IMG/VR virus record: IMGVR_UViG_3300044981_000021
Span: 36,881 to 100,880 of that record
DNA from: a virus
Direction: 5' to 3' (one strand)
DNA length: 64,000 bases
Under the pieces are notes generated by a model, which did no database searches, was not told the origin of the DNA, and was given only the letters and a program-made list of their open reading frames with translations. Numbering within the stretch: the stretch's first letter is position 1; every line of letters begins with the position of its first letter. Below, piece after piece: positions 37,019-44,569 of this stretch. A program made the position numbers and the translations under genes.

Positions 37019-37197
37019 TAGAGGATACCTCCGAGGAAATTTGACATACGGAATTTTCGGCCATCTTGAATAGTGAGTAATGTTGAGCTATTCGGGAAAA
37101 CCGCATAATAGGTGCGGCCATTTTCGTTAACGCTATCCAGTGCCACAGCAAAAACAGGATAGCTAGGCGGATTCGGATTTTTGTACGCTAGGTGCAT
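37018..37197 (-). CDS. small hypothetical protein, first of the operon
   Basis: 59 residues, MHLAYKNPNPPSYPVFAVAL, beta-rich. Follows the AT-rich non-coding zone that presumably carries the operon promoter. Confidence 0.5.
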   Translation of the reverse strand: MHLAYKNPNPPSYPVFAVALDSVNENGRTYYAVFPNSSTLLTIQDGRKFRMSNFLGGIL

Positions 37198-37653
37198 TGT
37201 TTCCCTCTGTTACGGCGAATTAGACACACTACTTTGTGCTATGAATCCAATGGCATAGAGTTAGGTTGCTTGCCTTGAATCTTTTTTCTGTGGAAAACAT
37301 CTAATCTTTATACAGCCGAAGATAGAGCGAATTACGTGAGTCACAGCAATATTCCCGAGAGGGAATAATTAGGTGTAACCGGGCGACGACATTCCCAAAA
37401 GACACCGAGCGGTAACATTTGGCGATCTGCCCTAAAGTAAGTCGATTTATATCGTATCCAATATAAAAATAATAATAAAACGCGAATTTTTTCTCGCGTG
37501 TGCGTGTGTGTGCGTACATGTCAAGTTTTAAAGCAGAAAAACTCCTCTTGTGCGGCATTTGGGGCCGCTTTTTGAGGCAAAATTTTTGGAATGGGTCAGG
37601 CGGCGGGTACAGGCCACCATTTTTTGTGGCATATTTTACATTGACGGGTTGGG
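37198..37653. other. AT-rich non-coding divergence zone
   Basis: No credible gene. Holds a GNRA-capped hairpin (ATTCCC-GAGA-GGGAAT, 37351-37366), CGCGA/TCGCG flanking a T-run, a TG/GT-rich tract near 37500, and many A/T runs between divergent operons. A regulatory region or origin would fit. Confidence 0.45.
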
Positions 37654-37929
37654 TTAGGACGGTTTTTTCTTGATGCGGTGCGCTTTTCGTTCACTACCAT
37701 AGCCACCACTAATTCTTCCGTAGCCGCGATACGTACTACCCATCCAAACCTAGCACTTTCCTAAATTTGGATCATGTTGTGGTACCGGGCCATTAAAATT
37801 TACCTTATTCCAAAACTTAATAGGCAATATCATATCGTCTAAATCTATCACGGATAACACACTTACGCAACCATTGGCCCCAAAAAGAATCCATTTCGAT
37901 TTGTCAAGCATCTTATGCTTTGTACGCAT
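37654..37929 (-). pseudogene. HNH endonuclease remnant with TAG at a conserved Trp
   Basis: ATG 37929 opens MRTKHKMLDKSKWILFGANG, ...GPVPQHDPNLGKC, then TAG (37750-37752), then VWMGSTYRGYGRI...KAHRIKKKPS to TAA. HNH proteins of this type usually read CW-x-W there, so TGG has become TAG; the C-terminal catalytic half is also missing. Confidence 0.65.
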
Positions 37930-37951
37930 TGCAAACTGAATGGAGGCTCGC

Positions 37952-38137
37952 ATGTCTAAGAAGCATTTCATCGCATTGGCGGACGCCATCAAGAAGTACG
38001 ACGAAACCAATTTTACTAAGTTACAACTCGAAATGTTGGCCGATTTCTGCAAATCGCAGAATCCACGCTTTAATCGTGAGCGCTGGCTTGGTTATATTGC
38101 TAGTTACAATGGCCCGAATGGGGGAGCAATCAAGTGA
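37952..38137 (+). CDS. small phage protein
   Basis: ATG 37952 with GGAGG five bases upstream; 61 residues, MSKKHFIALADAIKKYDETN, RFNRERWLGYIASYNG. Common in phages, function unknown. Confidence 0.6.
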   Translation: MSKKHFIALADAIKKYDETNFTKLQLEMLADFCKSQNPRFNRERWLGYIASYNGPNGGAIK

Positions 38138-38371
38138 AACGACTACTGTACGAAATCGCACGCGAGATTCGCAAGGATTGGACTAAGCCGTATTTTGGCG
38201 CGGTCCCATACCTTGAAGCCATGGAAACCCTGAAAGATATTAATCAGGATTACTAATGCGGATTCCGCAGAATCCATTGTGCTTTACTTCTTGTCCAATG
38301 CTCAAACATGGAAGGGCGAGACTGCGCGGCGCATCAAAAAAGAACTGAAAGAACTGACCAAAGTACGTTAA
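38134..38371 (+). pseudogene. conserved small protein broken by a one-base frameshift
   Basis: GTG 38134 opens VKRLLYEIAREIRKDWTKPY, ...PYLEAMETLKDINQDY, then TAA at 38254. In another frame the next bases read ADSAESIVLYFLSNAQTWKG...RRIKKELKEL to TAA 38371. The two halves look like one conserved phage protein split by an extra base near 38253. Confidence 0.6.
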
Positions 38372-38376
38372 ACGTA
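38364..38376. repeat. 13-bp palindrome copy, extended to 22 bp
   Basis: TACGTTAAACGTA within the perfect dyad AAAGTACGTT/AACGTACTTT; contains the TAA of the broken gene and precedes the ribosome site of the next. Confidence 0.85.
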
Positions 38377-38396
38377 CTTTCGGAGAGGGAAACACA

Positions 38397-38828
38397 ATGA
38401 AAAAGATCGAGATTGCTTCGCTGAAAGTGTATCTGACTGACTGCCAAGATATTCCTTCGCATTTGGTACAGACAGGACCAAAACAATTTGAACTCGGCAT
38501 CAATCCGCTTGTGGATGAAAAGATTCTTGAACTCTACAAGCGGGAAGGCAAGATTACGGGCAACACGACCGATTTAATGCAGAACATCATCGCACACGAA
38601 CTCGGTCACTTTGTCGCCTTTATGACGCGATGCCCAACTCATTCATTAACCAACGCCACTACGCGGCCAATTACGGTGAATGGTGAGACGGGCGTACAAG
38701 TAGTTAATCCGCAAGCCGAGATGCGGGCGTGGACGCTTGCAGGACGAATGATCGGGGATAAGCTGAATCCGCAATTGCGAGACGTAACCACGGCATCATA
38801 CGTCTTGGGAAAGCCGGTGACGATATGA
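38397..38828 (+). CDS. HExxH metallopeptidase-like protein
   Basis: ATG 38397 has GGAGAGGGAAACACA. A 143-residue protein with MQNIIAHELGHFVAFMTR (HExxH) and PQAEMRAWTLAGRMIG downstream; the same order as the minus-strand relative at 35531. Confidence 0.65.
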   Translation: MKKIEIASLKVYLTDCQDIPSHLVQTGPKQFELGINPLVDEKILELYKREGKITGNTTDLMQNIIAHELGHFVAFMTRCPTHSLTNATTRPITVNGETGVQVVNPQAEMRAWTLAGRMIGDKLNPQLRDVTTASYVLGKPVTI

Positions 38829-39136
38829 AAACAAAGGAGTTAATTTGTGACTTCTGCTTCAGCGACGAAGTAGTTTGCGGATTTGATGGCCCCGCTACGG
38901 CTGTTGTAATGGCAGGCGAAGGAAAAACCGCTACATGGCAGCAATCGGGCGGTTGGGCAGCATGTGAACCATGCGCCAAACTAATGGAAGCGGGAAAACT
39001 AGAAGAATTGGCTAATCGCGCCATTGATGCCCCGGGCAACGGCATGAATCCGCGCAACGAGAGCGACCGAATCCTGCTGGTGGCTTTGCTCTTGACTCAA
39101 TACAACAAAATCAGTCGAAAGAGGGAGGCAGCGTAA
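38825..39136 (+). CDS. zinc-ribbon phage protein
   Basis: A 103-residue protein with LICDFCFSDE and WAACEPCAKLMEAGKLEELA: two Cys pairs, a recurring small phage family. Overlaps the upstream stop (ATGA). Confidence 0.6.
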   Translation: MKTKELICDFCFSDEVVCGFDGPATAVVMAGEGKTATWQQSGGWAACEPCAKLMEAGKLEELANRAIDAPGNGMNPRNESDRILLVALLLTQYNKISRKREAA

Positions 39137-39138
39137 TT

Positions 39139-39432
39139 ATGGCAACCGTAATCAGGGCACACGATGGACAAGAATTTTCCGTCAGCCCAAAAAACAAAGA
39201 GACAGGCTTCGCGTTGCAGGAGTTGTACGATCTGATCGGCAACAATTGCGATTGCGTGGAACATATCACGCTAGCGGATGGTCGTTCGATGTGGCTAGAC
39301 GAAGAGGGCAAGTTTCGGACACCTGCACTACACAAAAATGCGAAGGCAACTCGCCTACTACACAAAGCTGGCGGGATGCCAGATGATTTCGTGGTTGGCA
39401 ATGTGGTAATCGAAAAGGGGGAAGTGCGATGA
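39139..39432 (+). CDS. DUF3846-like protein
   Basis: A 97-residue protein with GQEFSVSPKNKETGFALQEL, LADGRSMWLDEEGKF and FVVGNVVIEKGE, the landmarks of the phage DUF3846 family. Function unknown. Confidence 0.65.
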   Translation: MATVIRAHDGQEFSVSPKNKETGFALQELYDLIGNNCDCVEHITLADGRSMWLDEEGKFRTPALHKNAKATRLLHKAGGMPDDFVVGNVVIEKGEVR

Positions 39433-39728
39433 ATATCGAAAAAACCATTAGTGAGAAAGTGATCGGCGGTAGCGGAACTTCCATCCTCCGCGCCGCCGCG
39501 AAACAAATCCTCGAATCGCTTGAAAAGCATGAAGCGGTCGAGGGCGAAGAGGCAAGCATGGAAACTGCCATTGGCGATCTAGCCAAACAAGGGCAAATGG
39601 ATCGTAGTTTGGTATCGGCAATGCTGATCCATAGCGTAGCCGAAAGCTACGTGCAATCAAAAATGCAGCAGGCACGCCAACTAAACGGCATGGACGTGAG
39701 CCAAATGCAGAAAGTGGGGAATTGCTGA
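39429..39728 (+). CDS. small helical protein
   Basis: 99 residues, MNIEKTISEKVIGGSGTSIL, helical throughout; overlaps upstream, abuts the ART-like gene. Confidence 0.5.
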   Translation: MNIEKTISEKVIGGSGTSILRAAAKQILESLEKHEAVEGEEASMETAIGDLAKQGQMDRSLVSAMLIHSVAESYVQSKMQQARQLNGMDVSQMQKVGNC

Positions 39729-40433
39729 ATGAAACTCTATCATGGAACATCGGAGTGGGCCGCGAGGGAAGCCCTAAGCAAAGGCTTACATCCTCGCGGC
39801 GGCGGTAGCATAGACAATTGGAAGCATACCGTTAGCAGCAATCCCAACGGAGTGTACCTAACCGATACTTATGCTTGCCATTTCGCCATGCACGCAATGC
39901 AGAATCATCCGCGATTACCCAGCGAGGATGGCGGCATTCTTAAGCGGATAGCCGTGATCGAGATTGAAACTAGCAATCTAGTACAAGGCAAACTGAGGCC
40001 CGACGAGGACGCTATGGAGCAGATCGGGCGCGGGTTAGATGATATCGCGGGCGACATGAGGCAACGGACGATGTTCTATCGCGCCAAGGCCGCCAAACTG
40101 AATACGTGGGAAGCTAGCTTGAAAGCATTGGGAACCTGCGCCTATTACGGCCCTATTCATCCGCGTCACTTTACGCGCATCGCCTACTTTGAACCCAAAA
40201 AGAATCGAGACATGGCCTTAATGATGATGGATGGGTCGGTGTCCACTATAGCGTTTAGGATTTGTGGCCATTTTCATCGCAACTATACGCAATGGTTACT
40301 TGGGGCCGACATCAAACCGACCGACATTAGCCTAATTCCTGACGAAAAACAGCAGGAATGGCTCAAGGACGTACTTGACAATCGCAAAGGGGTTGAACTC
40401 GTAAACCTGAGAGAAAAACAAAAAGCAGCGTAA
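39729..40433 (+). CDS. ADP-ribosyltransferase-like protein
   Basis: A 234-residue protein with MKLYHGTSEWAAREALSKGL, ...NGVYLTDTYACHFAMHA and RIAVIEIETSNL: H-G-T motif and Y-L-T strand of the ART/2'-phosphotransferase-like fold, with a longer C-terminal part than the relative at 33893. Likely modifies a host target. Confidence 0.65.
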   Translation: MKLYHGTSEWAAREALSKGLHPRGGGSIDNWKHTVSSNPNGVYLTDTYACHFAMHAMQNHPRLPSEDGGILKRIAVIEIETSNLVQGKLRPDEDAMEQIGRGLDDIAGDMRQRTMFYRAKAAKLNTWEASLKALGTCAYYGPIHPRHFTRIAYFEPKKNRDMALMMMDGSVSTIAFRICGHFHRNYTQWLLGADIKPTDISLIPDEKQQEWLKDVLDNRKGVELVNLREKQKAA

Positions 40434-40471
40434 TCTTAACGCATTACATCTGATAAGCGAGAGGGAGAAAC

Positions 40472-41152
40472 ATGAAAACACTAAAGGTTTTATTCGCCGT
40501 AGCTCTACTGAGTGTCGGGCTAATGGCGCAACAGCATCAAGGGCAACATCAAACCGTTAATTCCAATAACACCGTCACCAATAGTCACAATGTCACGGCC
40601 ACGGGCGGCAACGCTTCGTCCTATAATGGCGGTAATTCTGCCACTATGGGCGTAACCACGTCTATGACAAGCGGGGGGACAGATGTATCTACCAACGTAC
40701 CGCGCCAAGCGCCTCCAGCCTTTGCTCCCGATGCCTATCCCTCGGCCCCTTGCCGAGTTTCAGGTAGCGCAGGTGGTTCTAGCCCATACTTTGGATTCTC
40801 CATCGGCGGTTCCAAGCTAGACAAAGACTGCGCCAAAAGGGAGTTGGCTAGGCTATTGCTAGCAGCAGGGCAGCGGCAGGCAGCAGTAGATGCTTTGTGT
40901 AGCACGCAAGCGGCTAAGGGCATTGCGAACTGCAATCAATTAGAGGTCGGGCCTGAACCAACACCGCCGCCTGTAGTCGTGCCACAACCGCAAGAAGTAA
41001 CGCTTTACGTTGAGCCGATTGACCTTAGGTTTAAACCTATGCGGGTCGAGCCTATCGTCGTTCAACCATTACCACCTGAGCGGCCCGTGCATGTGATTGT
41101 CGAGCAGCATCATGTGCGGAAGCATAAAGCGTGCCCGACAGGGGAGAAATAA
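40472..41152 (+). CDS. secreted phage protein
   Basis: A 226-residue protein with a Sec signal peptide (LKVLFAVALLSVGLMAQ), a Thr/Asn/Gly-rich stretch, a conserved-looking core PYFGFSIGGSKLDKDCAKRE...AVDALCST and a Pro/Val-rich tail. Possibly lysis- or envelope-related. Confidence 0.65.
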   Translation: MKTLKVLFAVALLSVGLMAQQHQGQHQTVNSNNTVTNSHNVTATGGNASSYNGGNSATMGVTTSMTSGGTDVSTNVPRQAPPAFAPDAYPSAPCRVSGSAGGSSPYFGFSIGGSKLDKDCAKRELARLLLAAGQRQAAVDALCSTQAAKGIANCNQLEVGPEPTPPPVVVPQPQEVTLYVEPIDLRFKPMRVEPIVVQPLPPERPVHVIVEQHHVRKHKACPTGEK

Positions 41153-41154
41153 GC

Positions 41155-41691
41155 GTGCGCTATCTCGATAAAACACAACTCCGCCGCCTACTCGAAGTAG
41201 CGCGGGAATATAGCGCCAAAGATCACCTGCTATTCTTGGTGACTTACGCCCACGCGCTCCGCGCTTCAGAAGCCGTGGCGATTAGGCGCTCAGATATTCA
41301 GGATGGATTTTTGACGGTGAAAAGGTTGAAAGGGAGCTTACGAACTTGTCAGCCACTAGTAACTTCTGGCGATCCGCTATTCAACGAGAAGCCATTACTT
41401 GAAGCTTGCGGACCGGGGTTATTGTTCCCCGGTTATACGCGCCACACCTTCAATAATAGGGTTCGGAAATACGGATCAATAGCTATGATTCCAAAGCATT
41501 TACGGTTTCCTCATTCGCTAAAGCATAGTCTTTTGTATCACGCCCTGAATGCGGACCCAGAGAAACGGGCGAAGATAAATGAATTGCAGACTTATGCCGG
41601 GCATAAATCAGGTAGTAGTACCATGAAATACTTAGTCTGCGACGAACAAACCGCATCTAAAGCAGTAATAGGTGCCATATTGGCAGCATAG
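41155..41691 (+). CDS. short tyrosine recombinase (integrase-like)
   Basis: GTG 41155 has GGGGAG upstream. A 178-residue catalytic-domain-only protein: HALRASEAVAIRRSDI (Arg box), FPHSLKHSLLYHAL (box II, usually H-x-x-R, here H-x-x-K) and AGHKSGSSTMKYL (G-H and Tyr). No N-terminal core-binding domain. May be active or decayed. Confidence 0.75.
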   Translation: MRYLDKTQLRRLLEVAREYSAKDHLLFLVTYAHALRASEAVAIRRSDIQDGFLTVKRLKGSLRTCQPLVTSGDPLFNEKPLLEACGPGLLFPGYTRHTFNNRVRKYGSIAMIPKHLRFPHSLKHSLLYHALNADPEKRAKINELQTYAGHKSGSSTMKYLVCDEQTASKAVIGAILAA

Positions 41692-41701
41692 GAGAGAATG
41701 A

Positions 41702-42208
41702 ATGAAAACCAAACTCAGCAAGAAAGCAATCGCCCTGCTCCGCAAGGTGCAGAAAACCATAACCGAAGAACCAAATCGTTTACTGATGGGATGGTGGACG
41801 CGGCAAGTTCTGGAGGGCACGGACACCATCTACGTAGCCGACTATGATCCAAGCGAGGAAGTTGAGCGGCCCGTGCCACCTTGCAACACGGTGGGTTGTA
41901 TTGCGGGATGGACGGCAATCCACGGCATGGCGGATTCCGCCCTACCGAAAGTTACATTCAACGGCATAGAAATGGTAGACGTTACCGAAATCCCCGACGT
42001 TGAACTCGAAGCGCGAGAACTGCTCGGTCTTGAAAAAGATCAAGCGCAAGCCCTTTTCTACCTACCAAATTGGTTGGTAGTGGAACATGGCGATTACAAA
42101 GCATGGCCAAAGAAGTTTGCCGACGCTTACGCCAAGGCAAAAACCGCCAAGCAACGCGCCAAAGTAACCTGCGAACGTATTGATTACTTCATTGAGCACG
42201 TAGCGTGA
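41702..42208 (+). CDS. conserved phage protein, paralogue of the 11.3-kb gene
   Basis: A 168-residue protein with LLRKVQKTITEEPNRLLMGW, PPCNTVGCIAGWTAIHGM, LLGLEKDQAQALFYLPNW and RIDYFIEHVA, matching the minus-strand gene at 11272. Convergent with the transglycosylase gene. Confidence 0.65.
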   Translation: MKTKLSKKAIALLRKVQKTITEEPNRLLMGWWTRQVLEGTDTIYVADYDPSEEVERPVPPCNTVGCIAGWTAIHGMADSALPKVTFNGIEMVDVTEIPDVELEARELLGLEKDQAQALFYLPNWLVVEHGDYKAWPKKFADAYAKAKTAKQRAKVTCERIDYFIEHVA

Positions 42209-42648
42209 TCTGCGGGCCGGAGAGCAAGAAACTGCTTGTACGGCCCTACTTTACTTTGTATCTGCGGAATCAAGCTAGCCACGCTGTACCCATAAGTAAC
42301 CAATAATGCCCGATCTGCATTGTTCCCACATTGTTCTAAGGACTTCTTGAGCAGTTTGCAACCCACAGATACATTTAACGCAGGTTCTAATAATTCTGCT
42401 TGCGATTGCTTAAATCCTAGCTCCTTGGCTGCTTCGGGATTGATCTGTAATAGCCCTAGGCGGCTATTAGGGACCGCTAGGCGCTGAATTGTGGGGTTAA
42501 AGGCCATTGGGTCGGGACTTTGCTCTACGCGCTCTGGGTGCCATTCTGAGAGCGTATCGACGATTGCCATAATGAATTCAGGCGGTAACCCTTCCGCAAT
42601 GGACGTATCCGCCACAATGGCTGCAAGTTCTGCTTTGCTATTAAGCAT
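42184..42648 (-). CDS. lytic-transglycosylase-like protein
   Basis: A 154-residue protein with EFIMAIVDTLSEWHPERVEQ (candidate catalytic Glu), SRLGLLQINPEAAKELGF and a helical end. Layout of SLT-type virion lysozymes. Shares 25 bases with the convergent plus gene. Confidence 0.65.
   Translation of the reverse strand: MLNSKAELAAIVADTSIAEGLPPEFIMAIVDTLSEWHPERVEQSPDPMAFNPTIQRLAVPNSRLGLLQINPEAAKELGFKQSQAELLEPALNVSVGCKLLKKSLEQCGNNADRALLVTYGYSVASLIPQIQSKVGPYKQFLALRPADHATCSMK
42370..42382. repeat. 13-bp palindrome copy, one mismatch
   Basis: TACATTTAACGCA inside the transglycosylase coding region. Confidence 0.5.
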
Positions 42649-42819
42649 TTAAGTCCGGAACGGGTCTATGGCGTCTCCCAATAGGTCGAGAGCGAGTTGG
42701 GAAAACTTGAGCACCTGAGAATCGCTGATAAAAACTTCTACTTCATCGTCCGAAATACGCATGGCGTAAATCATGTCTGGCATGATTTCAAATACGTCAA
42801 ATTGCTCGGAATCGTCCAT
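42649..42819 (-). CDS. small acidic protein
   Basis: 56 residues, MDDSEQFDVFEIMPDMIYAM, TGATG-coupled to the large virion gene upstream and abutting the transglycosylase. Confidence 0.55.
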   Translation of the reverse strand: MDDSEQFDVFEIMPDMIYAMRISDDEVEVFISDSQVLKFSQLALDLLGDAIDPFRT

Positions 42820-44567
42820 CACGGCTCACCCGTAGCATCGCTTACACCCCTGGGGCCATGAGATGCTTTATTCTGCTGAATCTTCTTGGCGGCTTCTTGG
42901 CGTGCGCCCTTAACAACATCAGCGCGACCTGTAATCTTGGCTTTCTGTGCGGCTATTTCTTTGGGTGTGGAACCTTCCCAAACAATATCGGTTGGCCTTG
43001 CGGGAATATTTACATAGCCCGGCGTCCGTTCTGCAAAAGCATTGGTATGCGGAGGAACGCTTGGCCCCTGAATAGATACGGGCAAACCATGGTCGCCACG
43101 TTCTTGTAACATTTTCCAGCCTGCCCTAATATCGCCATCCCGTGGGTCGCCTAGCATTGCCCGCTTTGCCCTAACCGCGCCTTGTTCTACGCCTTGATAA
43201 ATACTTCTAGCAGATTCCCCGAGTGGAGTGTTAGCCTTAGCTCTAGCTTGCTGCCAGCGACGTTCCATAGTATCTGCCACGTCGCGCAACTGACCATTTC
43301 TAGTTCGTACTTCAGCTACATTGACTCCTAATCTATCGCCAACGCGGTTCTGTAATTCGGAATAAAGAAGTTTGCGAATCCCGCGAGCTTCGGAAGTTAA
43401 TTCCGATGCCTCACCTATAGCGGCCTCAGACGGCAAACCGCCCTTGCCGCGCTCATAGCTCTTGTAAAGCATGTCGTTAATTTTGTCTAGGCGGTCATCC
43501 AACTGTTGCAAGGTAGCTTCGCCCGTCATGCTATCCATGGCACCTTTGTAATTTGGAATCTTGGCTTTGGCTCCCACTTGTACATCTTTGACGGGCTGCA
43601 ATATTTCTCGCTGATAAAGTGTATTGAACTTGTCGGCAGTTTGAACTGCTAAATCCGTCAAATCTCTGCGGCCCATTGGAGTTTTACCCTGCTCTTGGGC
43701 GGTGCCGATGATATAGGGCAAATTAGACTTTAATTCTTTGTCAAACTTGGCATATTCACGGGCTGCGCCTTCGCCTTCAGCCCCCGATAGCGTTACTTCT
43801 TCAGGTGGATTGACGGCTCGTATTAGAAGATCGGCTGGAGTCTTAACATATTTGTTCGCTTGGGCGGCGCTGATAGCATCCATAACTTCAGGTGTCCAAT
43901 GCGTAATCTGTCCCACGGGAACACCTAATACCGTTGCCATTCCTGCGGCTGTCAGTGCTTCGCTTGGGCTAGCGCCGTGAACTGCTGTAACGCCTCCCGT
44001 AACTGCGCCTTGGCGTATTGCCTGTATTCCTAGTTCCATTGCCCTTTGACTAGCGGGATGCATTTCTAATGCTTTGTGAATCTTTCCCACAAGATTGTAT
44101 TTGTCGCCAAGCGTTAACCCTTTCAAGGCCTCATCGCCCAAGATAAATTCCCCTAAGCTTTCTAACCCCGCGCCCGCCGCTTCACCCAAGCCTTCGGGCG
44201 TATTTATATCTTTACCGAAGCTTTCCATGGATTCGGCAGCCTGAATACCTTGGGATGGGGCTAGGGTTTCACCAATTCCGGGTATAGCATTCAATCCCTT
44301 GCTGATTGTATTTACGGTTTGACCAGCAGATTTAGCAATGCCGGTTGGAATACTAGTTAGAAATGATGGATCAGCCAAAGAATGAATACCAACTTCGGGT
44401 GGTTGAACGTCTTTAGATGGCCCAAGATTTAATGGCGCAGGTAGGGGGCGTTGTGCGGCCTGATCGAATACATCTCCGCTATCGGAAGGCGGTTCTGCCA
44501 CGGCAGCCGACGGTTGTTGGGATGCACCCTTGGCCGCAGCTTGATCGAATATATCTTCTCCTGCCAC
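42819..44567 (-). CDS. internal-virion-like protein
   Basis: A 582-residue, Ala/Gly-rich, helical protein starting MAGEDIFDQAAAKGASQQ. It forms a block with the next three genes, as do ejection proteins of podoviruses. No enzymatic motif seen. Confidence 0.6.
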   Translation of the reverse strand: MAGEDIFDQAAAKGASQQPSAAVAEPPSDSGDVFDQAAQRPLPAPLNLGPSKDVQPPEVGIHSLADPSFLTSIPTGIAKSAGQTVNTISKGLNAIPGIGETLAPSQGIQAAESMESFGKDINTPEGLGEAAGAGLESLGEFILGDEALKGLTLGDKYNLVGKIHKALEMHPASQRAMELGIQAIRQGAVTGGVTAVHGASPSEALTAAGMATVLGVPVGQITHWTPEVMDAISAAQANKYVKTPADLLIRAVNPPEEVTLSGAEGEGAAREYAKFDKELKSNLPYIIGTAQEQGKTPMGRRDLTDLAVQTADKFNTLYQREILQPVKDVQVGAKAKIPNYKGAMDSMTGEATLQQLDDRLDKINDMLYKSYERGKGGLPSEAAIGEASELTSEARGIRKLLYSELQNRVGDRLGVNVAEVRTRNGQLRDVADTMERRWQQARAKANTPLGESARSIYQGVEQGAVRAKRAMLGDPRDGDIRAGWKMLQERGDHGLPVSIQGPSVPPHTNAFAERTPGYVNIPARPTDIVWEGSTPKEIAAQKAKITGRADVVKGARQEAAKKIQQNKASHGPRGVSDATGEP

Positions 44568-44569
44568 GT

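Noticed and set aside
37301-37558. Minus-strand frame of 85 codons in the AT-rich zone
   Set aside because: Low-complexity composition (Tyr/Phe runs from A/T tracts), no ribosome site, inside a likely regulatory region.
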